The translations under genes and the position numbers were made by a program. The notes under the pieces were generated by a model. That model was not told the origin of the DNA. It did not search any database and saw only the letters and a list, made by a program, of their open reading frames with translations. 27,779 bases of DNA from CAMAUF01 sp046152925 (GTDB lineage Bacteria; Chloroflexota; Dehalococcoidia; Tepidiformales; Tepidiformaceae): positions 1-27,779 of the forward strand of contig JBJXFX010000044.1 of the NCBI GenBank assembly GCA_046152925.1. The letters run 5' to 3'. Shown here in pieces: positions 16,208-22,985 of the stretch. Within the stretch, counting starts at the first letter, position 1, and every line of letters begins with the position of its first letter.

Positions 16208-16216
16208 CGCGGCCAT

Positions 16217-17467
16217 ATGGCCCTGAACAACCCATCGACCGCCCTTGCTCACCTTCGGATCTGCGACTTCACCGGCCAGCTCGCCGGCGCGGGCGCCACC
16301 AAGTTCCTCGCTGCTTTCGGCGCCCAGGTGATCCGGATTGAAGATCCCGTGACCGAGGGCCGCTGGGACATCCTCCGCGGAATGGCGCCCTACGTAGACG
16401 AGCGCCGCGGGATCAACCTCTCCGGCGCGTTCAACAACCACAACGTCGAGAAGTTGGCCATCACCTTGAACCTCCGCACGGCCCGCGGGAAGGAGCTTCT
16501 GCGCGAGTTGATCGCGATTTCCGACGCGGTGACGGAGAACTTTTCGGCGGGCGTGCTCGACTCGTGGGGCTTCAGCTACGAGGCGATGCAGGCGATCCGC
16601 CCGGACCTGGTCTACGTCTCGAACTGCGGCTTCGGCCATCGCGGGCCCTACAAGGAATTCAAGACGTGGGGCCCAATCGTCCAGGCGGTCTCGGGGCTCA
16701 CGTTTTCGTCTGGTCTCCCGGACCTGCCGCCCGCCGGCTGGGGCTATTCATACATGGACCACACGGGCGCCTACTACATGGCGATCGCGCTTCTGCTGGC
16801 GCTCTACCACCGGCAGAAGACGGGCGAGGGGCAGTGGGTGGACCTCGCCTGCGTGGAGGCGGGGGCTACGCTCAACGGGCCAGCGCTGCTCGACTTCACG
16901 GCCAACGGGCGGCCGCTGCGGCGGCCGGGCTCTCCCCATTCGAACCACAGTACGTCGCCGCTGATGGCGCCACACAACGTCTATCCGGCGCAGGGCGACG
17001 ACAACTGGGTCGCCATCGCCTGCCGGGACGATGCGGACTGGCGGGCGATGGCCGGGGTTGTGGCGGAACCTTGGACGGCCGAGCCGAACCTCGCGAACGT
17101 GGCGGGGCGTGTCGCAGCGCAGGACAGGCTCGATGCACGGCTAGGGGACTGGACGCGCGCGCGCGACCGGTTCGCGATCGCCGCCGCGCTCCAGGCTGCG
17201 GGCGTGCCGGCTGCCGCCGTGCAACGCCCCGGCGAGCGAATCGACCAGGACGCCAACACGGCGGCCTGGGGGCTTTGGCCGACGGTCAGGCACCAGGAGA
17301 TGGGTGAGGTGCGCGTCGATGGGCTTCCGGTCCACTTGTCGCGCACGCCATGGGCGATGACCGAAGGGGCGGGTTGTCTGGGCGAGGACAATGAGTACGT
17401 CTACGGCGAGCTGTTGGGCCTTTCAGAAGCCGAAATTGCCGAGCTTCGCGCGGAGGGCGTGCTGTGA
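16217..17467 (+). CDS. Family III (CaiB/BaiF) CoA-transferase, catalytic-type subunit
   Basis: 416-aa class III CoA-transferase. These enzymes move CoA between acyl groups via an aspartyl-CoA thioester. The N-terminus LRICDFTGQLAGAGATKFLAAFGAQVIRIE is the classical opening (shown here as the family block at 13-42). It continues with FNNHNVEKLAITLNL (72-86) and ISDAVTENFSAGVLDSWG (101-118). The active-site region GYSYMDHTGAYYMAIALL (176-193) places Asp181 where the family's catalytic Asp sits. TGEGQWVDLA follows. The substrate is unknown. The start ATG at 16217 follows a -10-like box directly. The stop overlaps the GTG of the second CoA-transferase by 4 nt, so the two proteins are coupled and may form one heteromeric enzyme. 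Confidence 0.93.
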   Translation: MALNNPSTALAHLRICDFTGQLAGAGATKFLAAFGAQVIRIEDPVTEGRWDILRGMAPYVDERRGINLSGAFNNHNVEKLAITLNLRTARGKELLRELIAISDAVTENFSAGVLDSWGFSYEAMQAIRPDLVYVSNCGFGHRGPYKEFKTWGPIVQAVSGLTFSSGLPDLPPAGWGYSYMDHTGAYYMAIALLLALYHRQKTGEGQWVDLACVEAGATLNGPALLDFTANGRPLRRPGSPHSNHSTSPLMAPHNVYPAQGDDNWVAIACRDDADWRAMAGVVAEPWTAEPNLANVAGRVAAQDRLDARLGDWTRARDRFAIAAALQAAGVPAAAVQRPGERIDQDANTAAWGLWPTVRHQEMGEVRVDGLPVHLSRTPWAMTEGAGCLGEDNEYVYGELLGLSEAEIAELRAEGVL

Positions 17468-18735
17468 CCGTCCTCACGGGCCTCCGGGTGATCGAATACT
17501 GCACGCCGCTTGGCACGTTCGCTGGGAAGCTGCTGGCCGACATGGGCGCGGACGTGGTGAAGGTTGAGCCGCTCGCGGGAGACGAGCTCCGGCGCGTGGT
17601 GCCGTTCTTGGCGGACGAGCCTGGCCCTGAGCGGAGTCTCGCCTTCTGGCACTACAACACGAGCAAGCGCAGCATCGCGCTCGACCTTGAACGGGACGAG
17701 GGCCGCGAACTCTTCCGGCGGTTGGCGGCGAGCGCCGACGTCGTGTTGGAGTCCCAGGCGCCGGGCGAGATGGCGCGCTTGGGCCTGGACCACCCCGAGC
17801 TGTGCGGGGCGAATCCCCGGCTGATTTACGTCTCGGTCACGCCGTTTGGGCGCAGCGGGCCGCGTTCGGGAGAGCAGGCGACTGACCTTACCATCTTGGC
17901 TGCTGGTGGCCCCGTTTGGAACAACGGCTACGACGACCACACGCTCCCGCCCGTCCGCGGGGGCGGCAACCAGGGTTACCACACCGCTTCTCACTATGCG
18001 GTGATGTCGGCGCTGGTCGCGCTGATTTCGCGCGAACTGACGGGCGAGGGCCAGCACATCGATGTGAACGCGCACGCCGCGGCGAACGTCACGACCGAGG
18101 CCGGCTCGTACACCTGGCTTGTGGCCCAGCAAACGGTCCAACGCCAGACGGGGCGGCATGCGGGCGTGGCGCCGAGCATGCCGACGCAGATCCAGTGCGC
18201 CGACCGACGTTGGGTGAACTCGGGGATCCCGCCGCGGCGCCCCCACGAGTTCGGCAAAATGCTGGACTGGCTCGACACTCTGGGTTTGCGCGAGGAGTTC
18301 CATGGGTCAGCGCTGCTGGAGCTCGGCCAAGAGAAGGAGAGCTTCCCGCTGTACCGGATCGCCGAGGACCCGGAAATCGCCGCGATCTTCGGGTCTGGGC
18401 GGGAGGCGCTGACCTATATCGCCGCGCGGATCCCTGCCTACGATTTCTTCACGGGCGGGCAACAGCGGGGCTTCCAAGTCGGCATCATCTACAGCCCGGA
18501 GGAGACGTTCTCGGACCCGCATTTCGTGGCGCGTGGCTGGCCAACGACGGTCGAACACCCAGAGCTCGGCCGAACCTTCACCTATCCAGGCGCACCGTAC
18601 GCGTTCGAGAAGACGCCCTGGCGGATCCGCAGGCGGGCGCCGCTCTTGGGCGAAGACAGCGACGCGGTACTCGCCGAATTGGACCTCGATGGCGAGGCGC
18701 AGGCGAGGCTCCGCGCGGCCGGCGTTATCCGGTAG
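17464..18735 (+). CDS. Family III (CaiB/BaiF) CoA-transferase subunit lacking the catalytic Asp
   Basis: 423-aa class III CoA-transferase homologue, starting with GTG inside the stop of the preceding gene. It keeps the family blocks GLRVIEYCTPLGTFAGKLLA (6-25), WHYNTSKRSIALDL (62-75), ESQAPGEMARLGL and TGEGQHIDVN. Aligned without gaps to the first protein over the active-site segment, its NQGYHTASHYAV (169-180) puts Tyr172 where the partner has Asp181. The nucleophile is therefore missing as read. Some class III CoA-transferases are heteromers in which only one subunit is catalytic, which fits this pair. The last 11 bp overlap the convergent M23 peptidase gene. Confidence 0.92.
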   Translation: MTVLTGLRVIEYCTPLGTFAGKLLADMGADVVKVEPLAGDELRRVVPFLADEPGPERSLAFWHYNTSKRSIALDLERDEGRELFRRLAASADVVLESQAPGEMARLGLDHPELCGANPRLIYVSVTPFGRSGPRSGEQATDLTILAAGGPVWNNGYDDHTLPPVRGGGNQGYHTASHYAVMSALVALISRELTGEGQHIDVNAHAAANVTTEAGSYTWLVAQQTVQRQTGRHAGVAPSMPTQIQCADRRWVNSGIPPRRPHEFGKMLDWLDTLGLREEFHGSALLELGQEKESFPLYRIAEDPEIAAIFGSGREALTYIAARIPAYDFFTGGQQRGFQVGIIYSPEETFSDPHFVARGWPTTVEHPELGRTFTYPGAPYAFEKTPWRIRRRAPLLGEDSDAVLAELDLDGEAQARLRAAGVIR

Positions 18736-19585
18736 CCGTGGAGGTCGCCGCCGCTGTTGGCTCAGGAGTCGGTTCCGTGGTGGGCGCCGAGGTTGGGTTG
18801 GGAGGGCCGCCGGGAGCGGTCCGGATGGGCGTCGGGCTTGGTGGTGGGGCCTCAGGTGTGGTCGTGGCGGTGGGCTCTTGTCCTGGCTGGTCTGCTGGGG
18901 CGTCGGCCGCCCCTTCGATCACGATCGGGCCCGTGGAGAGCGGAGTCCCCGCTGGGATGCCGTAGTCGAGGTAGTCTTCCGGATTCACCGGGAAGCCCTT
19001 ATAGCGGATTTCGAAGTGCAGGTGCTCGCCGGTCGAGAACCCAGTCGACCCCGAGATGCCGACAACGTCTTCTTGTGTCGCCCGGTCGCCAGCGGTGACG
19101 AGGATCTCGCTGAGGTGGGCGTAGACGGTCTCCCAGTGGTCGCCGCAGTCGATGACGACGTGGTTGCCATAGCCGCCGTTAAACCCGGTGAACACCACCT
19201 GGCCGGGGCACGCGGCATAGACTGGGGAGCGTTCCCGGCCTTCGAGCGTCATGTCGATCCCGGCGTGGATCCAGCCCTGGCCTCGGGGGGCGCCATACCG
19301 GTCGGAGACGCCGGTGTAGGGGCGGAGCGGCATGACGAAGTCCCAGCCTTCGACGTCTTCGGGAATGACCTCATCCTCGAATCCGGGGCCGTTCTCGGTG
19401 ATGAAGAAGCTGCCTTCATCGTCACGGATCGCGGGCGTGGGGAAGGCGCGGATGGGCACGGCGCGGCGCTCCGGCGTGGGTGGAGGCGGCGCTTCGCGGG
19501 CGCTGGTGGCGAAGAGGAAGCCCGTGAAGGTGAGGCCCGCGAGCGCGAGCATGAGGATGAGCCGCGGAAGGGTCAGCGTCCGCAT
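18725..19585 (-). CDS. M23-family (LytM) metallopeptidase, membrane-anchored or secreted
   Basis: 286-aa envelope protein. A basic start and hydrophobic helix (about residues 9-27) form a signal anchor or signal peptide. A Pro-rich linker leads to the LytM domain, with the zinc ligands in GWIHAGIDMTLEG (first His and Asp) and TGEHLHFEIRYKG (HxH). GGYGNHVVIDCGDHWETVYAHL lies between (split here: GGYGNHVVIDCG, HWETVYAHL), including the third catalytic-type His. All catalytic residues are present, so it should cleave peptide cross-links of the cell wall or act on surface proteins. The C-terminus is a Pro/Thr/Ala-rich tail of about 60 residues with many TPEP/TSAP-type runs. The ATG at 19585 lies 7 nt after a TATACT box, a leaderless-type start. 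It is convergent with, and overlaps, the CoA-transferase gene. Confidence 0.92.
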   Translation of the reverse strand: MRTLTLPRLILMLALAGLTFTGFLFATSAREAPPPPTPERRAVPIRAFPTPAIRDDEGSFFITENGPGFEDEVIPEDVEGWDFVMPLRPYTGVSDRYGAPRGQGWIHAGIDMTLEGRERSPVYAACPGQVVFTGFNGGYGNHVVIDCGDHWETVYAHLSEILVTAGDRATQEDVVGISGSTGFSTGEHLHFEIRYKGFPVNPEDYLDYGIPAGTPLSTGPIVIEGAADAPADQPGQEPTATTTPEAPPPSPTPIRTAPGGPPNPTSAPTTEPTPEPTAAATSTATG

Positions 19586-19592
19586 AGGGTCG

Positions 19593-19598
19593 AGTATA
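19593..19598 (-). promoter_or_regulatory. -10 box for leaderless M23 peptidase gene
   Basis: TATACT on the minus strand, 7 nt before the ATG at 19585, with no ribosome binding site between. No -35 at standard spacing is convincing. Confidence 0.6.
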
Positions 19599-19654
19599 CG
19601 GAGCGCGGGCTGCGCGGCGTGCCTCTGGTCAATTCCGGGTGAAGCGAGACGGCG

Positions 19655-20605
19655 TTATCGCCGCGCGAGGGCTCGCTGGACGCCCCGCCAAAGCCCGGCA
19701 GGGCGGCGGCCCACGTGCCAGCGGAGGCCGGAGACGACGGAGCGGCGTCCGTCGAACCTCAGCCGGAGTGCGCGCGGATCGATGAGGTCTTCGGCCCGCC
19801 CTTCGAGCGAAGCCATCCACTCGCTGCGCTTGAGCTGGGCGTGCGGTTGCACAACACCGGCCGTGCCGAGGCACCGTCCGCAGGCGGAGAGTGGGGCGGT
19901 TGCCTGCAGGTACGCGAGCAGCCTGGCCCTGAAGGCGGGACCGCGTTCAATAGCGATTCCATCTTTCTGCCAACTGGAATCTGTCGAGTGGCCAGCTTGT
20001 TTGGGGAGAAGGAAGGCTGGCGGACACTTGAAGAAGAACCCCTCAGCCACCGTGTGACACCGCCATTGATGGGCCATTTTGCACGAGCTGTATATCTGCT
20101 GGCGGAGGCCGTCGTCCGATGTCCCTTCCGATACGTAGGCGGCGCGGAAGGTCTCAACGGGCCGGACTCGCAGCGCGGTGTGTCCGGCCGCGGCCCTTGA
20201 GCGGCAGGCGGCGAGCGCCTCCCCTTCGAGACGGAAGCCCGGGTAAGAGGACGCGTCGACGCTGTCGACCGCATCCCAGAGCGACTGTGGAGCCTTGGCG
20301 AGAAGGACACCGTTGGTGACGAGCGCGATGGTTTCGCAGATCCCGGCCCGCCGCACAGCAGCAACAAGTTCTTCGATCGCGGGGTGGAGCAGCGGCTCGC
20401 CGCCAAGGATTCTGACCTGGTCGACTGAATAGCTCTCCGAAAGGGTCGCGAGATCCCGGTAGACGACGGCCGGATCGCTGTTGAATCGCGGCGCTACCGG
20501 CGAGAGATGGGTGCACTGGCTGCACGCGAGGTTGCAGTGGTTGGTCGCGTTGACCTCGCAGGTGTTGGACAGCGCCTTTTGGTCGCGGACTTCGTAGCGC
20601 GGCAT
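19655..20605 (-). CDS. Radical SAM protein with C-terminal auxiliary cluster cysteines (paralogue B)
   Basis: 316-aa radical SAM enzyme. The SAM-cluster motif is CNLACSQC (Cys24, Cys28, Cys31), followed by ILGGEPLLHP (66-75) and a TNG segment (97-99) that binds SAM. Five further cysteines in the C-terminal part (Cys175, 183, 194, 242, 245; the last two in ACGRCLGTAG) fit an auxiliary Fe-S cluster of the SPASM/Twitch type. The tail is Arg-rich (WHVGRRPAGLWRGVQRALARR; key feature is repeated Arg). It is a diverged paralogue of the next gene, with the five C-terminal cysteines and the ACGRCLG motif at the same residue numbers. The ATG at 20605 has a TATCAT box 7 nt upstream, so it has its own promoter. 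The substrate is unknown; no precursor peptide gene was found nearby. Confidence 0.86.
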   Translation of the reverse strand: MPRYEVRDQKALSNTCEVNATNHCNLACSQCTHLSPVAPRFNSDPAVVYRDLATLSESYSVDQVRILGGEPLLHPAIEELVAAVRRAGICETIALVTNGVLLAKAPQSLWDAVDSVDASSYPGFRLEGEALAACRSRAAAGHTALRVRPVETFRAAYVSEGTSDDGLRQQIYSSCKMAHQWRCHTVAEGFFFKCPPAFLLPKQAGHSTDSSWQKDGIAIERGPAFRARLLAYLQATAPLSACGRCLGTAGVVQPHAQLKRSEWMASLEGRAEDLIDPRALRLRFDGRRSVVSGLRWHVGRRPAGLWRGVQRALARR

Positions 20606-20612
20606 GACCGGG

Positions 20613-20618
20613 ATGATA
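20613..20618 (-). promoter_or_regulatory. -10 box for leaderless radical SAM gene B
   Basis: TATCAT on the minus strand (five of six consensus matches), 7 nt before the ATG at 20605, in the 83-bp gap between the two radical SAM genes. No ribosome binding site is seen. Confidence 0.5.
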
Positions 20619-20652
20619 CGAGGCGCGCTGGGCTGGCGCTCAGTCCTCTCCA

Positions 20653-20672
20653 GGCAGGCCCTTTGTCCTGCC
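20653..20672. terminator. Weak hairpin between the two radical SAM genes
   Basis: GGCAGG (20653-20658) and CCTGCC (20667-20672), a 6-bp stem with an 8-nt loop, 16 nt after the stop of radical SAM gene A. It has no T-run. It may slow or partly end transcription before the second gene. Confidence 0.3.
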
Positions 20673-20688
20673 GGGCCGGTGAGGCGCG

Positions 20689-21633
20689 TCAGCCGCGGCG
20701 AGTGAGGGCTCGTGCGAGACCACGCTGGAGCCGGGCGCGGTGCGGGCCGAGGCGGTCGCGGAGGCGTTGGACGCGGGTTTTTGGGCGCCAGGCGAGGCGT
20801 CGTGGGTCGAGAAGGTCAACCGCCTCGGCTTCGGCGTCCAGCTGCCAGGCGTCGCGTTTCACCTGGCTATGCGGGACGGATGGCCCAGCCGTGCCGAGGC
20901 AGCGGCCGCACGCATCAAGCGGGTCGGGGGAGTTGAGATAGGCGAGGAGGTCCGCCTGCAAGGTGGCGCGCTGGCTGACGTGCACCGCGTCGATCCCGGT
21001 CGCGGTGGTCACGCCGTCGATCGCCTTGGGGAGGAAGTAGGCCTGCGAGCACTTGAAGAAGTGGCCGTCAGCGAGCGTGTGGCAATGATACACATGGACG
21101 AAGCGGCAGGAGTCGTAGATCTGCTGGGCGACAACGCGGCTCGCGGTGCGCTCGCGCACATACGGGAGCAGGAACCGATCGAACTTCTCGACGCGCAGTT
21201 CTGTCTTGTGGCGGTCAGCCAGGGCCTGGAAGGCCGCCAGTTCGTCATCGCTGCGTTCGGAGCCGGGGTACGACGAAATCTGCACTTCGTCGACCGCCCG
21301 CCAGACCGCCTCCGGGGCGCGGTGGAGCAGGGTGCCGTTGGTGTAGAGGGCGATGCGCTCGCTGATGCCGCTATCGCGGGCGGCCTCAATGAGATCGACG
21401 ATATTCGGGTGGAGCAGCGGCTCGCCACCGAGGAATTTGAGCACGCCGGGGCGCAGCACCTCGGCGAGCGCCCGGAGCTGTGGGACGAAATCCTCGGGGG
21501 TGAGCAGGCGCTTGGGCAGGACCGGCGAAAAGTGGTTGCATCCCCGGCAGGAGAGGTTGCAATGCTCCGTGATGTTCACGTCGAGCAGGTTCGTCGTGAT
21601 CTTGCCGCGTTCGACGCGGAATTGCGGCTTCAT
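20689..21633 (-). CDS. Radical SAM protein with C-terminal auxiliary cluster cysteines (paralogue A)
   Basis: 314-aa radical SAM enzyme with CNLSCRGC (Cys25, Cys29, Cys32) as the SAM [4Fe-4S] site, then FLGGEPLLHP (67-76) and YTNGTLL (97-103). C-terminal cysteines are Cys176, 184, 195 (SCRFVHVYHCHTLADGHFFKC, split as SCRFVHVYHC and DGHFFKC) and Cys242/245 in ACGRCLGTAG, consistent with one auxiliary cluster. The CNLxCxxCxHxSPV style resembles radical SAM proteins seen in surface-polysaccharide or natural-product clusters, but no sugar genes are here. The ATG at 21633 overlaps the stop of the upstream PLP-enzyme gene (ATGA), so the two are translationally coupled and probably work in one pathway. 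Confidence 0.87.
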   Translation of the reverse strand: MKPQFRVERGKITTNLLDVNITEHCNLSCRGCNHFSPVLPKRLLTPEDFVPQLRALAEVLRPGVLKFLGGEPLLHPNIVDLIEAARDSGISERIALYTNGTLLHRAPEAVWRAVDEVQISSYPGSERSDDELAAFQALADRHKTELRVEKFDRFLLPYVRERTASRVVAQQIYDSCRFVHVYHCHTLADGHFFKCSQAYFLPKAIDGVTTATGIDAVHVSQRATLQADLLAYLNSPDPLDACGRCLGTAGPSVPHSQVKRDAWQLDAEAEAVDLLDPRRLAWRPKTRVQRLRDRLGPHRARLQRGLARALTRRG

Positions 21634-22811
21634 GGGGCGGCCTCCGGCGGGAGATGGGCGAGAATGTCATCGATCTGGCTCAGGACCGCGGTGCACTCGT
21701 CATCGCTGGTGAAGAAGTGTGGGCCGAGCCGGATCCCTGCGCCCGGACGATGGTCGACGACTGTGCCCATCGCGATGAGCTGGTCTTTGACGGCGGCGGC
21801 GTGCGGCGGGTCGATCGTCAGGTGGTTGCCCCGCTGCTTGGCACGCTCCGGCGACACGACCTTCCAGCCACGAGCTTTGGCGCTCTCCACGAGCAGGGTC
21901 GTCTGGCGGATGGACTTTTCGCGGATGGCGGGCACACCTGTTTCGCGGATGACGCGGTAGCCCTCTCGGGCCTGGTAGTAGGCGGGGATGTTCGGCGTGC
22001 CGCCGGTGAAGCGGGCCACGCCTTCGGCGAAGCGGATCGGCGGCGGGTCGAAGGCGAAGGGGCTGGCGTGCGAGAACCAACCCGCGAGGGCGGGCTCCAG
22101 CGACCCAACGAGGCGCGGATGGACATAAAGATACCCGGCGCCGGGCCCACCACAGAGCCACTTCACCGATCCGCCGATCAGGACGTCGACATCAAGCTCC
22201 TGGACATCGAACGGGACAGCGCCCATCGACTGGTAGGCGTCGAGGGCGACGAGCGCCCCATGGCGGTGGGCTTTCGCGACGATCGGCCCGACATCGATGA
22301 TCTGCGCCGTGCGAAAGAGGACGTGTGAGATGACGACGAGCCGCGTCCGGTCGTCGATCGCGGCGAGGATTTCGTCCTCGGGGAATTGGAGCGGGTCATC
22401 GCCGAGGCGCACGACATCGGCGCCGTATCGCCGGTGGCCAGCGAGCAGGTATTCGACGGTGGGGAACTCGGCGGAGGCGTGGATGATCCGGTTGCGGCTT
22501 CCGCTGAAATCGAGGCAGGAGAGCACCGCCGCGAGCGCGTTGGTCGCGTTCTGGGCCATGGTCATCGACCCGCGCGGGGCGTGGATGATGTCTTCGAGGA
22601 TCGCGGCGACGTTCGCTATCTCGGGGAGCCAGGAATCCCAAGCGACGACCCCGTCGGTCGCCCAGCGCGCGGCGTACTCCTGGAGCGCGGCGGGGACGGT
22701 GGCCGGCATCGCGCCGAGCGTGTGGTTCGCGAGGTAGGTCTTGGTCGCCAGGATCGGAAAGCGATGGCGCCAAGTCTGGACGAGCGCGTCGTGGGCCATG
22801 TGCGGGAGCAT
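21630..22811 (-). CDS. Class V aminotransferase-fold PLP enzyme (kynureninase-like)
   Basis: 393-aa fold-type I PLP enzyme of the class V group. The Schiff-base Lys is Lys217 in GGSVKWLCGGPGAGYLYV (213-230), a motif shared with kynureninase-like proteins. Asp191 (VALDAYQSMGAVPFDV) pairs with the pyridine nitrogen, and AQNATNALAAVLSCL (86-100) forms the phosphate-binding region. It could be a hydrolase, lyase or racemase as well as an aminotransferase. The ATG at 22811 was chosen because the longer reading frame begins at a TTG inside the octamer repeat tract; a second ATG at 22799 is equally possible. No ribosome binding site is clear. It is translationally coupled to radical SAM gene A. Confidence 0.86.
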   Translation of the reverse strand: MLPHMAHDALVQTWRHRFPILATKTYLANHTLGAMPATVPAALQEYAARWATDGVVAWDSWLPEIANVAAILEDIIHAPRGSMTMAQNATNALAAVLSCLDFSGSRNRIIHASAEFPTVEYLLAGHRRYGADVVRLGDDPLQFPEDEILAAIDDRTRLVVISHVLFRTAQIIDVGPIVAKAHRHGALVALDAYQSMGAVPFDVQELDVDVLIGGSVKWLCGGPGAGYLYVHPRLVGSLEPALAGWFSHASPFAFDPPPIRFAEGVARFTGGTPNIPAYYQAREGYRVIRETGVPAIREKSIRQTTLLVESAKARGWKVVSPERAKQRGNHLTIDPPHAAAVKDQLIAMGTVVDHRPGAGIRLGPHFFTSDDECTAVLSQIDDILAHLPPEAAP

Positions 22812-22834
22812 GCGGCGTCCCGGATTCGGCGGCA

Positions 22835-22865
22835 AGTTTAAGTTGATGAGTTGACGGGTTGACAA
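22835..22865 (-). promoter_or_regulatory. Candidate promoter of the PLP/radical SAM operon
   Basis: TTGTCA (22860-22865) and TAAACT (22835-22840) on the minus strand, 19 bp apart, slightly long. Both hexamers lie in or beside the octamer repeat tract, the most A+T-rich part of this gap. Predicted leader is about 17 nt. Confidence 0.35.
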
Positions 22866-22880
22866 GTTGATGCGTTGGAC
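22841..22880. repeat. Tandem octamer repeat (NGTTGAYN)
   Basis: Five adjacent 8-bp units: AGTTGATG, AGTTGACG, GGTTGACA, AGTTGATG and CGTTGGAC. They share a GTTGA core (GTTGG in the last), preceded by a half-like AAGTTTA. The tract is noticeably lower in G+C than its surroundings and lies just upstream of the PLP enzyme gene. Confidence 0.75.
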
Positions 22881-22891
22881 GCGGGCGATTG

Positions 22892-22910
22892 CGCTGACCG
22901 GTGGTCAGCG
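22892..22910. promoter_or_regulatory. 8-bp perfect inverted repeat, operator or stem
   Basis: CGCTGACC (22892-22899), GGT, GGTCAGCG (22903-22910). It lies about 57 nt past the Rieske stop and about 80 nt upstream of the PLP enzyme start. It has no T-run on either side. It could be a regulator site or a second 3'-end stem for the Rieske transcript. Confidence 0.4.
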
Positions 22911-22953
22911 TGGACACAGACGGCGCTGGGCGCCGAGTTGCGAGAGCGTCCCG

Positions 22954-22985
22954 GGTCGGACTGCCGTTACTTGGGCAGTCCGACC
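22954..22985. terminator. 12-bp perfect hairpin spanning the Rieske stop codon
   Basis: GGTCGGACTGCC (22954-22965) and GGCAGTCCGACC (22974-22985) with an 8-nt loop (22966-22973) that contains the Rieske TAA (22967-22969). The 3' codons of the gene form one arm. It is followed by CGGG rather than T's on the minus strand. Probably the end of the Rieske transcript. Confidence 0.65.

Noticed and set aside
21630..22865. Longer PLP enzyme starting at TTG 22865
   Set aside because: The extra 18 codons are translated octamer repeat, with no ribosome binding site; ATG at 22811 or 22799 is more plausible.
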